Below are positions 14,453 to 25,012 of a stretch of 38,373 nucleotides of DNA, piece after piece. Each line of letters begins with the position of its first letter. The first letter of the stretch is position 1. Below the pieces are notes generated by a model. The model ran no database searches. It saw nothing but the letters and a program-made list of their open reading frames with translations, and was not told the origin of the DNA. Source of the DNA: CAZXWN01 sp964644695 [NCBI: uncultured bacterium]. Lineage in GTDB: Bacteria > UBP4 > UBA4092. The position numbers and the translations under genes were made by a program. The stretch lies in assembly GCA_964644695.1 (NCBI GenBank), contig CAZXWN010000018.1:1-38373 (forward strand), read 5' to 3'.

Positions 14453-16131
14453 TGAAGCACACATTTTTAAAAGTAGCCGTGGTGGCAGCCGTCCTCTGCC
14501 TGACCCTTCCGGGCTACGCAAAAAAGTACTCTGATGACCCTGCGGGACAGGGAACATCCACTGTGGGAACAGGTGGTGATTACGCCAGTATTCTGGAGGC
14601 ATCACTGGATTTCAACACCACAGCAGCAACAGGAAGTTGGACATTAGAAATCCTCAATGATTTAACAGAAACAGCTCCCGTATTTTTCGGAAAAACTGTG
14701 GATGCAAGTTACACCAACACCATTAAACCCGCCGCCGGAACTAATCCTATAGTTACTTTTACAACATCTTCTACAACCTTGGCTGGTAATTTAGTGTTCG
14801 GTGCTTCTTTCAACACAATTGCCGACCTTATTCCCACAAACAACTTTGTTGTTGATGGTTCTAACAACGGTACCAACAGCAGAAATCTTACATTGACTAA
14901 TACTTCTACATCTAATTCTGCCTGGGTTTATACCGTTCGTGTTTATGGTGACTGTGATAACTTCACCATTAAAAACTGCAATGTTTATAACCGAACCACC
15001 ACGGTAAATTTCTCCTCTGCTATCGGGTTCTGCTCTCGCGTAACCACAGGTGCAACGATTGCATTACATCCTGACAATGCCAAAGTTCAGAACTGCTATG
15101 TTGTTGCCTCCACCATACTGAATGGATCCAGTGCTGCAATAACTTTTGAAGTCAGCGGCACACTCCCAACGGGTTCTGTGGCTACCGGTTTAGAAATAAC
15201 CAATTGCTTTGTGCAAACTTACAATATGCCCCGAGAAATCTTTATTAACAATGCGGTTGGACAAGGTGTCATTTCTTCCAACACCGTTCGTGGTTACCTT
15301 CCTACTGGGGTAAGTGTCGGTTTATGGCCTATCAATGTTAACGGCTCAAACAATTTGGATAACTTCGTTATTTCAAACAATGTAATTGACGAGATGATTA
15401 CGGGCCGTACATCCGCTGGTGACGGCATTATTGCGATGAATCTGAACGGTAAAGCAGGTGGAAATGGCACTGTTGGTAAGTTCTATGTTTATAACAACAC
15501 CATCAGTGGATACAACCTTAACGGAACTCCAAATGCTTTAGGGGTAAAAGTAACCGGTATTCGCCATTATTCAACCAGCGAAGGGTTCTATGTATTCAAC
15601 AATTCCATTAATGTCCCCAATCTAGGCAACTGGACTGGATTAGCAAACTGTTATGCTATTGGATTTGAAAGTGGCGCATACGCTGGTCCGGCTGTTGTGA
15701 AAAACAACATCATTCGAATCAACAATAACCGGTTCGTTGCTATTGCCAAATACAATTCGACCTTAACCACTGCCATCGTGTCCGATTACAATGACATTGT
15801 CACTTTATCTGGTTCCAGTGTTGGTCGTTTTGGCTCAACCTACTATGGTGATTTAGCTTCCTGGCAGGCAATTCCTCTCGCCAACCTTGATGCTAACACA
15901 CAGACTATTAACCCCATGACATCCACCCCTGGTCATTGGATTTCAGAGACCAATCATCACTTTACGGATTCCAATGTAACAGGATTAGCCGCAGGAACAC
16001 CGATTACTACACCGTTCGCCCTGAACACTGATATTGACGGTGATCCCCGCAGCGCAACAACACCATGGCGTGGAATAGATGAAAACGGCTCATTAGTACC
16101 CGTTGAACTATCCGGGTTTGATGCCGAGTAA
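14452..16131 (+). CDS. Secreted right-handed parallel beta-helix protein ending in a PVELSGF element
   Basis: The 559-aa protein starts with a signal peptide (MKHTFLKVAVVAAVLCLTLPGYA) and is dominated by Asn/Thr/Ser/Gly-rich repeats typical of beta-helix coils: 'NFTIKNCNVYNRTTTVNF', 'VQNCYVVASTIL', 'LEITNCFVQTYNM', 'NFVISNNVIDEMI', 'FYVYNNTISGYNL', 'FYVFNNSINVPN' and 'VVKNNIIRINNNRF'. Near the end 'TDIDGDPRSATTPWRGIDENG' is the usual closing coil of such surface proteins. The last residues, 'LVPVELSGFDAE', match the start of a C-terminal element that normally goes on for another 60-90 residues, but the frame stops there with TAA and a terminator follows. A strong promoter and leader suggest high expression. 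Exported; adhesin or polysaccharide-binding role uncertain. Confidence 0.8.
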   Translation: MKHTFLKVAVVAAVLCLTLPGYAKKYSDDPAGQGTSTVGTGGDYASILEASLDFNTTAATGSWTLEILNDLTETAPVFFGKTVDASYTNTIKPAAGTNPIVTFTTSSTTLAGNLVFGASFNTIADLIPTNNFVVDGSNNGTNSRNLTLTNTSTSNSAWVYTVRVYGDCDNFTIKNCNVYNRTTTVNFSSAIGFCSRVTTGATIALHPDNAKVQNCYVVASTILNGSSAAITFEVSGTLPTGSVATGLEITNCFVQTYNMPREIFINNAVGQGVISSNTVRGYLPTGVSVGLWPINVNGSNNLDNFVISNNVIDEMITGRTSAGDGIIAMNLNGKAGGNGTVGKFYVYNNTISGYNLNGTPNALGVKVTGIRHYSTSEGFYVFNNSINVPNLGNWTGLANCYAIGFESGAYAGPAVVKNNIIRINNNRFVAIAKYNSTLTTAIVSDYNDIVTLSGSSVGRFGSTYYGDLASWQAIPLANLDANTQTINPMTSTPGHWISETNHHFTDSNVTGLAAGTPITTPFALNTDIDGDPRSATTPWRGIDENGSLVPVELSGFDAE

Positions 16132-16175
16132 TTCAAACAAGATACTCCCATAACGGTTCTCCGTTTCCCTTTCTG

Positions 16176-16206
16176 GGGAAGGTCCAAGTGACCTTCCCTT
16201 TTTTTT
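16176..16206 (+). terminator. Rho-independent terminator after the beta-helix gene
   Basis: GGGAAGGTC (16176-16184) and GACCTTCCC (16190-16198) form a perfect 9-bp stem with a CAAGT loop, followed by eight T residues. Confidence 0.95.
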
Positions 16207-16213
16207 ATTTATC

Positions 16214-16243
16214 TTTACCCGGAGGATTCGGATTTACTATAAT
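16214..16243 (+). promoter_or_regulatory. Probable promoter of the GH38 gene
   Basis: TTTACC at 16214-16219 and a perfect TATAAT at 16238-16243 are separated by 18 bases, 36 bases upstream of the GH38 start codon. Confidence 0.5.
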
Positions 16244-16279
16244 CAAGAGGCAAGCATCTTCCAAGGGAGATTCGTTTTT

Positions 16280-18910
16280 ATGCCTGAACAAAAGCCCCTT
16301 TTTCATATCGTCAGCCACACTCACTGGGATCGGGAATGGTATCGCGGATATCAGTCATTCCGCCTTCAGTTGGTAGATTTGGTAGACCACCTGTTAGATA
16401 TTTTGGATAGGGACCCAGACTACAAGTTTTTCACTTTAGATGGGCAGACCATCGTACTTGATGATTATCTGGAGATTAAACCCCAGAATAAAGAACGACT
16501 GAAGAAGTACATCGAATCTGGCCGTATCATGGTGGGGCCCTGGCACATACTGCCTGACGAGTTTCTGGTCTCTGGAGAAGCAACCATCCGGAACCTGATG
16601 TTCGGCAGTCAAAAAGCGGCAGCGATGGGTGGATGTATGAAGGTCGGATATCTTCCAGACCCTTTCGGTCATATTTCCCAGATGCCGCAAATTTTAACCG
16701 GATTTGGAATCAATAACTTTATCTTCACCCGCGGGATTGGATCATCTCCTAAAACTGAGTTTTGGTGGGAATCTCCGGATGGGTCACGGGTATTAGCCAT
16801 TAATCAGAGAAATGGGTATTGTAACGCCATGTCACTTCCATCAGGAGTGGATGATATCCTGAAGAAATTTGATATGCTTTATCTTGATTTAGTCCCCTTT
16901 GCCTCGACTCGTCATGTTCTGGTAAACAACGGATGTGACCATCTGGAGCCTCAGCCGGAAATCCCTGATATATTGAAGACCCTGAAATCTCGATGGCCTA
17001 AAGCAGAAGTTATTCACTCTACCTTTCCCCAATTTGTGGAGTCGATACTCAAGGATAATCCCGAACTGGCAACATTCCGGGGTGAACTTCGAGACAATAC
17101 CAGACACTTCCTGCTTTACGGGATTTTATCTTCCAGAATGTATCTGAAACAAGCCAATGAACGATGCCAGACCCTTCTGGAAAAAACAGCAGAGCCACTC
17201 AATTCAATGGCCTGGCTGGCAGGACTCCCCTACCCACAAGAGGCACTGCATAAAGCATGGGATTATTTGATTCAGAACCATCCCCATGACTCCATTTGTG
17301 GATGTTCTATTGATGAGGTCCACGACCAGATGATGACGCGGTTTGATTGGTCCCGGGAAATATCCCAGAACCTGTCACTTCGAGCTCATCAGACACTGGC
17401 ACCCCATATTGATACGACATCATTGGAAGGGGATGAGGTTGGGCTTGTGATATACAACCCAACTAATTGGGCACGGCAGGAAGTCTTCACCACAGAAGTT
17501 CTTTTCCCGGAAGGATATCGGGTCAAAGGAGTCAGGGTATTTGATTCTGAAGGAATTGAACACCTTTCACAATTACTGGAAGCAAACTCCTGTATCAATA
17601 CCGTCTTAAATCCGCAACAAGTGCCCTCTTTCCCGAAAGCAATCAAGGTAACACTGGCCTTTGAGACAGGGGTTATTCCGGCAGGAGGCTATGCCTTCTA
17701 TCGAATCAAACCTTACCAAATAGCCAAACCCATTGCGGGGGTACCAATTGCTGACGGACGAATCCTGGAGAATGAATATATTCGGCTGGCCATCAATTCC
17801 AATGGTTCTTTTGACTTATTGGATAAAAAGACAGGATACATATTTGAAAGCGCCCATATCTTTGAAGATGGGGGCGATATGGGGGATGAGTATAATTACT
17901 CACCGCCCATGACGGACCAGACATTTACGACAGTTGACAGTGACCCGGAGATGGAATTAATTGCCAATAGTCCCCTCTTTGCTACGGTAAAAGTCACACA
18001 TCAACTACAAGTCCCCACAGGGATATCTTCTGACCGGAAATCTCGGAAGAAGGAATTAACCCCCTTCCAAATCGTGTCATTTATCACTGTAAACAGGAAT
18101 TCCCCACGGGTGGATATTAAAACAGAGATAGACAATCAAGTGACAGACCACAGGCTGCGAGTATTATTTCCTGCCCTATTAGCGACGAATTACTCCTATG
18201 CTGAAAGTCAATTTGATGTCGTCCAGAGACCTATCACACCCCCCACTGTCCCCAATCAGGACTGTGAGTCCATACCTGCAACCCATCCGCAACAGTCTTA
18301 TGTCTCACTTTCAGATGATAAAGTAGGATTGACCGTTATTAATCAGGGTTTACCGGAATATGAAATCATTGATTCTCCCGGACGCGCCATTGCCCTGACC
18401 CTCCTCCGAAGTGTACAATGGCTTTCCAATGATGACCTTTTAACCCGGTGTTCGGATGCAGGCCCCCGTTATGAAACTCCTGGTGCCCAGTGTCTCGGAA
18501 AACAAACCTTCCATTACGCTGTGTATGTTCATCCAGAGAATTGGGAGAAGTCTCAAGCCTATCGTTATGCGCACCTGTTTAATGAGCCCCTGGTCAGTTA
18601 TATGGAGACAAAACATCAGGGGTCATTCCCTGCGGTGATGAGTTTTGTCCGCATTGAACCCGAAAACATCCTCCTATCGGCGCTAAAGAAATCGGACAGA
18701 GAGGATAAACTGGTAGTCCGGGTATGGAATACAGGAACGCTGATAACCCGAGGCCGGATTGTTTTCTTCCGACCCATAAAATCAGCCTGGCTCGCCAATA
18801 TGAACGAAGAACCTATCCGGGAAATAGGCCTGGATAAAAATCAGTCAGACCAGATTTCTTTCGATATTAACGCTAAACAGATTATCAGCCTGTTGATAGA
18901 GCTAAACTAG
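16280..18910 (+). CDS. Alpha-mannosidase, glycoside hydrolase family 38
   Basis: The 876-aa protein is a full-length bacterial GH38, close in size to E. coli MngB (mannosylglycerate hydrolase). The zinc site is seen in 'HIVSHTHWDREWYRGY' (His15, Asp17), the nucleophile is Asp127 in 'VGYLPDPFGHISQMPQI', and 'NHPHDSICGCSIDEVHDQM' gives another zinc-ligand histidine and the middle-domain motif. The C-terminal half is the usual beta-rich mannosidase domain. The reaction is retaining hydrolysis of alpha-mannosides; the natural substrate (mannosyl-oligosaccharide, mannosylglycerate or other) cannot be read from sequence. No signal peptide, so cytoplasmic. Start ATG follows AAGGGAG. It is monocistronic, with its own promoter and a terminator-like hairpin. 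Confidence 0.92.
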   Translation: MPEQKPLFHIVSHTHWDREWYRGYQSFRLQLVDLVDHLLDILDRDPDYKFFTLDGQTIVLDDYLEIKPQNKERLKKYIESGRIMVGPWHILPDEFLVSGEATIRNLMFGSQKAAAMGGCMKVGYLPDPFGHISQMPQILTGFGINNFIFTRGIGSSPKTEFWWESPDGSRVLAINQRNGYCNAMSLPSGVDDILKKFDMLYLDLVPFASTRHVLVNNGCDHLEPQPEIPDILKTLKSRWPKAEVIHSTFPQFVESILKDNPELATFRGELRDNTRHFLLYGILSSRMYLKQANERCQTLLEKTAEPLNSMAWLAGLPYPQEALHKAWDYLIQNHPHDSICGCSIDEVHDQMMTRFDWSREISQNLSLRAHQTLAPHIDTTSLEGDEVGLVIYNPTNWARQEVFTTEVLFPEGYRVKGVRVFDSEGIEHLSQLLEANSCINTVLNPQQVPSFPKAIKVTLAFETGVIPAGGYAFYRIKPYQIAKPIAGVPIADGRILENEYIRLAINSNGSFDLLDKKTGYIFESAHIFEDGGDMGDEYNYSPPMTDQTFTTVDSDPEMELIANSPLFATVKVTHQLQVPTGISSDRKSRKKELTPFQIVSFITVNRNSPRVDIKTEIDNQVTDHRLRVLFPALLATNYSYAESQFDVVQRPITPPTVPNQDCESIPATHPQQSYVSLSDDKVGLTVINQGLPEYEIIDSPGRAIALTLLRSVQWLSNDDLLTRCSDAGPRYETPGAQCLGKQTFHYAVYVHPENWEKSQAYRYAHLFNEPLVSYMETKHQGSFPAVMSFVRIEPENILLSALKKSDREDKLVVRVWNTGTLITRGRIVFFRPIKSAWLANMNEEPIREIGLDKNQSDQISFDINAKQIISLLIELN

Positions 18911-18947
18911 CCAGTTTCGGAACTAATCAGTATAATTACATCAATAT

Positions 18948-18976
18948 AAGGGGCGGGGATTTGATCCCCGTCCTTT
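18948..18976 (+). terminator. Terminator-like hairpin after the GH38 gene
   Basis: AAGGGGCGGGGAT (18948-18960) pairs over 13 positions, with two wobble pairs, with ATCCCCGTCCTTT (18964-18976) around a TTG loop; CCGTTTATTTT follows. It lies between the GH38 stop and the LysO genes and may allow some read-through. Confidence 0.7.
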
Positions 18977-18999
18977 CCGTTTATTTTAAGGATTTAATC

Positions 19000-19299
19000 A
19001 TGACTTGGCAGGACATCTTTAATATTGTCATTTTATTCCCCATCTTAGGGGGAGGCCTTTGGCTGGGACACTTGACCAACCCAAAGGCGGGATGGGTCAA
19101 ATGGGCCCGTCGGTTGGGTCTGATTGGATTATTTGGTCTAATCTTTGTACTGGGTCTAAAAATCGGGAGTTCACCCCGAGTTATGGGAAATCTCCGTTCA
19201 ATTGGAGTTAAAGGGGCTACTTTTGCTGTTTTAACCACACTTGGAAGTGCTCTTGGCGGGTATGCCATCATGCATAAAATCCCCCGGAGTCACCACTAA
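19000..19299 (+). CDS. LysO-type lysine exporter, N-terminal half (split gene)
   Basis: The 99-aa product corresponds to the first part of the DUF340/LysO family: three hydrophobic segments and the motif 'GLIFVLGLKIGSSPRVMGNLRSIGVKGATFAVLTTLGSALGGY'. In E. coli LysO (YbjE) is a single protein of about 300 residues that exports L-lysine across the inner membrane. Here the frame stops and the C-terminal half begins at once (TAATG). ATG 19000 is chosen because AAGGA lies eight bases upstream; the frame extends to TTG 18961, inside the preceding terminator hairpin. Both halves look intact, so this is probably a two-subunit form rather than a broken gene. Confidence 0.8.
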   Translation: MTWQDIFNIVILFPILGGGLWLGHLTNPKAGWVKWARRLGLIGLFGLIFVLGLKIGSSPRVMGNLRSIGVKGATFAVLTTLGSALGGYAIMHKIPRSHH

Positions 19300-19916
19300 T
19301 GCGAGACGTCATCATAACCCTTTGCATTTTTGCCTGTATCGTCGGTGGAATCATTTTAGGAGCCACAGGACTGGTACCCAGTACGACAATCTCTCAACTG
19401 GATTCGTATGCCTGGTATTTATTGGAACTCCTTATTTTTCTGGTAGGAATTGATTTGGGAATCAATCATATCTGGAAACGACTCAAGGCGGTAGGTTGGA
19501 ATATGCTGTTATTGCCTGTGGCGGTCATTTTAGGTTCTTTCATGGGAGGAATAATTGCCACCGTTCTGTTGCAGTTCCCTTTCATGAAGGGGATGTGTCT
19601 GACCGGAGGCCTTGGATGGTATTCACTGACTTCAATTCTCATGGATAAATGGATGGGACCTGAAATGGGTGCCCTCGCCTTTATTTCCAATGTGATTCGG
19701 GAAATGCTCACCATGTTATGTTTTCCCCTGCTGCACCGCATGGGACTTTCAATACCCGGAATGGCTATGGGCGGCGCTACCACGATGGACAGCACTTTGG
19801 TCCTCATCAATCGGGTATCAGGACCCGAATATGCTTTCCTCGCCTTTTTTCAGGGCCTGATAATAACCTTGATCGTTCCTTTCCTCGTTCCAATCCTGGC
19901 TATGTTCTGTAAATAA
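19299..19916 (+). CDS. lysO: LysO-type lysine exporter, C-terminal half
   Basis: The 205-aa membrane protein contains the conserved core of LysO: 'LLIFLVGIDLGIN', 'GLGWYSLTSILMDKWMGPEMGALAFISNVIREMLTMLCFPLL', 'AMGGATTMDSTLVLINRVSG' and a final transmembrane segment. The GGATTMDST stretch and GPEMGALAF are the most conserved parts of the family and probably line the substrate path. Its ATG shares one base with the upstream stop codon, so the halves are translationally coupled and presumably assemble together. The expected role is export of lysine or a toxic analogue. A minus-strand terminator lies downstream. Confidence 0.83.
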   Translation: MRDVIITLCIFACIVGGIILGATGLVPSTTISQLDSYAWYLLELLIFLVGIDLGINHIWKRLKAVGWNMLLLPVAVILGSFMGGIIATVLLQFPFMKGMCLTGGLGWYSLTSILMDKWMGPEMGALAFISNVIREMLTMLCFPLLHRMGLSIPGMAMGGATTMDSTLVLINRVSGPEYAFLAFFQGLIITLIVPFLVPILAMFCK

Positions 19917-19936
19917 TCACCGTTAATGAGCAGACA

Positions 19937-19978
19937 AAAAAAATCCCCCTCTCAAGGGGGTTAGGGAGGGAGAGGGGG
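19937..19978 (-). terminator. Rho-independent terminator for the peroxiredoxin-JAMM operon
   Basis: CCCCCTCTC (19945-19953) and GAGAGGGGG (19970-19978) pair perfectly over nine bases. Read on the minus strand, the hairpin is followed by ATTTTTTTTG, a strong terminator tail. A competing 6-bp hairpin, CCCCCT with AGGGGG (19955-19960), is nested inside. Similar CCCCCTCTC...GAGAGGGGG elements recur widely in bacterial genomes, so it may also be a dispersed element. Confidence 0.75.
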
Positions 19979-20166
19979 TACTTGTAATGAGAGTAAAACT
20001 TTTAGTCAATCGCGCTCGTCAGAAAGACAATCCCCAAACTTTTATCATTTTTTAAATCCTTTAATGTCGTATCTATTTAATTACTAAACACTTTGAATAA
20101 GCAGAGCGTCTCCTAGGCCATTTGCCCTACAACTATTTTTAAAAAAATCGAAAATAATTTGATTTT

Positions 20167-20631
20167 TTATGAAAAATCTCTCGGATCGGGGTCAAAACGG
20201 GTATTTCCGAGCAAAAAAGGATGTTCTGAGGCAGTATTTCCCGAGATTCGATAGTTTCGAATCTGAGGAAAACCGGGGTTGGTGAGGGAAACAATAAGAT
20301 AGAAAACGGATGGAGAATAGGCTCGCTCGATATCCTGAAGAGAAATGTCCGGGGGTGTATGGGGGTGGGAATGATAAATACCTACTAATTGGAGCTTCTT
20401 CTTACGGATATCTTTCATGGCGGAATACTGGTCTTTAGGGTCGAGTAAATAATTGGAGTTGGGGTGGGTATGTGTATTAGTTCCTGGATAAACCTGAAAC
20501 ACTTGGGCTGAACCATCAGAATCAAACCGTCCCCCCAGTAATCCACAGGCTTCCCGGGACAGGTCTTTACGCAAATGAGAAATAATCATTTCCCAACACG
20601 TATCCGGAATTGAAAAGAAAGGTTTAACCAT
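20167..20631 (-). CDS. JAMM/MPN+ (Mov34/JAB1, M67-type) metalloprotease
   Basis: The 154-aa protein has a complete JAMM zinc site: Glu27 in 'SREACGLLGG', then His87, His89, Ser97 and Asp100 in 'YHSHPHTPPDISLQD'. Bacterial stand-alone JAMM proteins cut peptide or isopeptide bonds, for example removing C-terminal extensions from ubiquitin-like sulfur carriers; others have unknown targets. No ThiS/MoaD-like protein or E1-like enzyme lies nearby, so the substrate is open. The start is three bases after the stop of the polyprenol-kinase-like gene, indicating co-transcription. A terminator lies 190 bases downstream, after an AT-rich stretch with no gene. Confidence 0.85.
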   Translation of the reverse strand: MVKPFFSIPDTCWEMIISHLRKDLSREACGLLGGRFDSDGSAQVFQVYPGTNTHTHPNSNYLLDPKDQYSAMKDIRKKKLQLVGIYHSHPHTPPDISLQDIERAYSPSVFYLIVSLTNPGFPQIRNYRISGNTASEHPFLLGNTRFDPDPRDFS

Positions 20632-20634
20632 AAT

Positions 20635-21222
20635 TTACATGAGAATATACCCTCTGAAGAGTAACAAAATTAGAGCAGAGGACACCCCGATTGTAATATT
20701 ATCATCCCAAGGCAGGGGTAAGGATTCCAAGAATCCAGCAACCAATGAAGCAATGAGAACTCCCAACCAGATTCCATTCCAAGTCAAAGCTGGAGTCGTC
20801 CATAACATCATGCCCATCGCCGCCAAAAACCCTAACAACCCAAAGAAGAAGGTTCCTTCGATGGTTTTTGAACGATTCCAAGACCAATAATGCCATCCCA
20901 CCCATCGGCTCACCAAGTCAGAAGAAGCGTCCCCGATAGCCAAAATAGCCCATGCCCCGGCAACGACATCCTTATACTGCCATGGAACAACCAAAACCAG
21001 GATCAAAATCGTTACGGGATACGACATGATTCCTCTGAGAAGATGGGAAGATTTCTCCCAGGGCCGAATAATTTCCGGGAAGAGTCGAGGCAGGAGCCAG
21101 AGATTAAATAAGACTGCCATAAAAACGAGGATAGCCGAAGGATATTTACCCATAAAACGCAGGGTAAACGCCCATACTAAAAAGAGGATATGGAGTACCT
21201 TCCGTTTATCTTCACTTAACAT
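20635..21222 (-). CDS. CTP-dependent polyprenol/phytol kinase-like membrane protein
   Basis: The 195-aa integral membrane protein has six or seven hydrophobic segments and the signature of the dolichol-kinase/phytol-kinase/CdsA-like family: 'AILAIGDASSDLVSRWVGWHYWSWNRSKTIEGTFFFGLLGF', in which GDA and the KTIEGT motif form the nucleotide-binding part. A later 'VAGFLESLPLPWDDNITIGVSSALILLL' also matches. Relatives phosphorylate an isoprenoid alcohol with CTP. In this genome the product could feed an isoprenoid-phosphate carrier for glycan assembly, which is inference. The start is ATG 21222; the gene follows the peroxiredoxin with a 43-base gap and precedes the JAMM gene by three bases. Confidence 0.78.
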   Translation of the reverse strand: MLSEDKRKVLHILFLVWAFTLRFMGKYPSAILVFMAVLFNLWLLPRLFPEIIRPWEKSSHLLRGIMSYPVTILILVLVVPWQYKDVVAGAWAILAIGDASSDLVSRWVGWHYWSWNRSKTIEGTFFFGLLGFLAAMGMMLWTTPALTWNGIWLGVLIASLVAGFLESLPLPWDDNITIGVSSALILLLFRGYILM

Positions 21223-21265
21223 GAATCCATGATACCAGATTCATCGGAAGAATATGAGACCTGAA

Positions 21266-21745
21266 TCAACTGTTTGAAGAAACAGAGGCTGAAGCGGGTG
21301 TGTTCATCAACTCAATGAATTTTATCAGCGTATCTGTTGAAGGGTTTCCCCGTTTCAGGTACCGGATAACACCCTCTTTATCTATGATGATGACGGTCCG
21401 TTGTACAAAGTTTATCAGTGGAAACAGAACCCCATAATTATGACTAATGGACTTATCTTCATCCGCAATCAGGGGGATTTTAAATCCGAACCGCTTCTGG
21501 TATTCCTGGTGTTTCTCCAAAGATACGGGATTAATGGCTAAAACGACAGTATTACACTCGGAAAATCGTTCCAAATCCCGGTTAAATTCATTTAATTGTT
21601 GATTACAGACAGGGGTGTCATTTGCCACATAGAAACAAAGGATAACATTGGATTTACCCCGATAACTGGATAGTTGTATGGTCCCTTCCGTAGAGATACA
21701 AACAAAGTCGGGAGCCACATCACCTGGTTTAATCTTATCGGACAT
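21266..21745 (-). CDS. Peroxiredoxin (AhpC/TSA, Bcp-like)
   Basis: This 159-aa thioredoxin-fold peroxidase begins 'IKPGDVAPDFVCISTEGTIQLSSYRGKSNVILCFYV' and places its peroxidatic Cys47 in 'ANDTPVCNQQLNEF', with Thr44 in the normal TxxC spacing. The proline that usually opens the PxxxTxxC motif is valine here. No cysteine stands at the usual Bcp resolving position (C+5); Cys16, Cys37 and a cysteine in 'RFSECNTVV' are elsewhere. 'INPVSLEKHQEYQKRFGFKIPLIADEDKSISHNYGV' is typical of the Bcp branch. It would reduce hydrogen peroxide or organic peroxides in the cytoplasm. AGAGGAG lies about six bases upstream of the ATG. First gene of its operon. Confidence 0.85.
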   Translation of the reverse strand: MSDKIKPGDVAPDFVCISTEGTIQLSSYRGKSNVILCFYVANDTPVCNQQLNEFNRDLERFSECNTVVLAINPVSLEKHQEYQKRFGFKIPLIADEDKSISHNYGVLFPLINFVQRTVIIIDKEGVIRYLKRGNPSTDTLIKFIELMNTPASASVSSNS

Positions 21746-21849
21746 AATCTACTCCTCTACAACAATACTTACATATAATAACCAAGGGTGTAACCAGATA
21801 ATTCCCAAATAATACAATTTTGGGCAGACCCTCTTCGCTTCTGCTCCAG

Positions 21850-21859
21850 TGGTGCACCA
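21850..21859. promoter_or_regulatory. Perfect 10-base palindrome upstream of the peroxiredoxin gene
   Basis: TGGTGCACCA lies about 105 bases upstream of the peroxiredoxin start, in the gap behind the beta-galactosidase gene. It is a possible regulator-binding site; no regulator gene is nearby and a single palindrome of this length can occur by chance. Confidence 0.25.
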
Positions 21860-21865
21860 TAAGTA

Positions 21866-21915
21866 AACCTGATTATCAAACCAATAACACACAATTTTGG
21901 TTCGATAATCAGGTT
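21866..21915 (-). terminator. Long hairpin after the beta-galactosidase gene
   Basis: Two 19-base arms, 21866-21884 and 21897-21915, are complementary with a single mismatch around a 12-base loop, starting 13 bases beyond the lacZ stop codon. The downstream side on the minus strand has only a short T-run (GGTTTACTT). It is a likely transcription end or mRNA-stabilising structure for the mtnP-to-lacZ operon. Confidence 0.6.
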
Positions 21916-21927
21916 ATTCAGGTTAAG

Positions 21928-24996
<3,069 letters not shown>

Positions 24997-25012
24997 TCAG
25001 AATAAGGGTGGT

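Noticed and set aside
19000-19916. LysO as a frameshifted pseudogene
   Set aside because: Each half has its own start, the halves overlap as TAATG, and conserved residues are kept in both; a split form is more likely.
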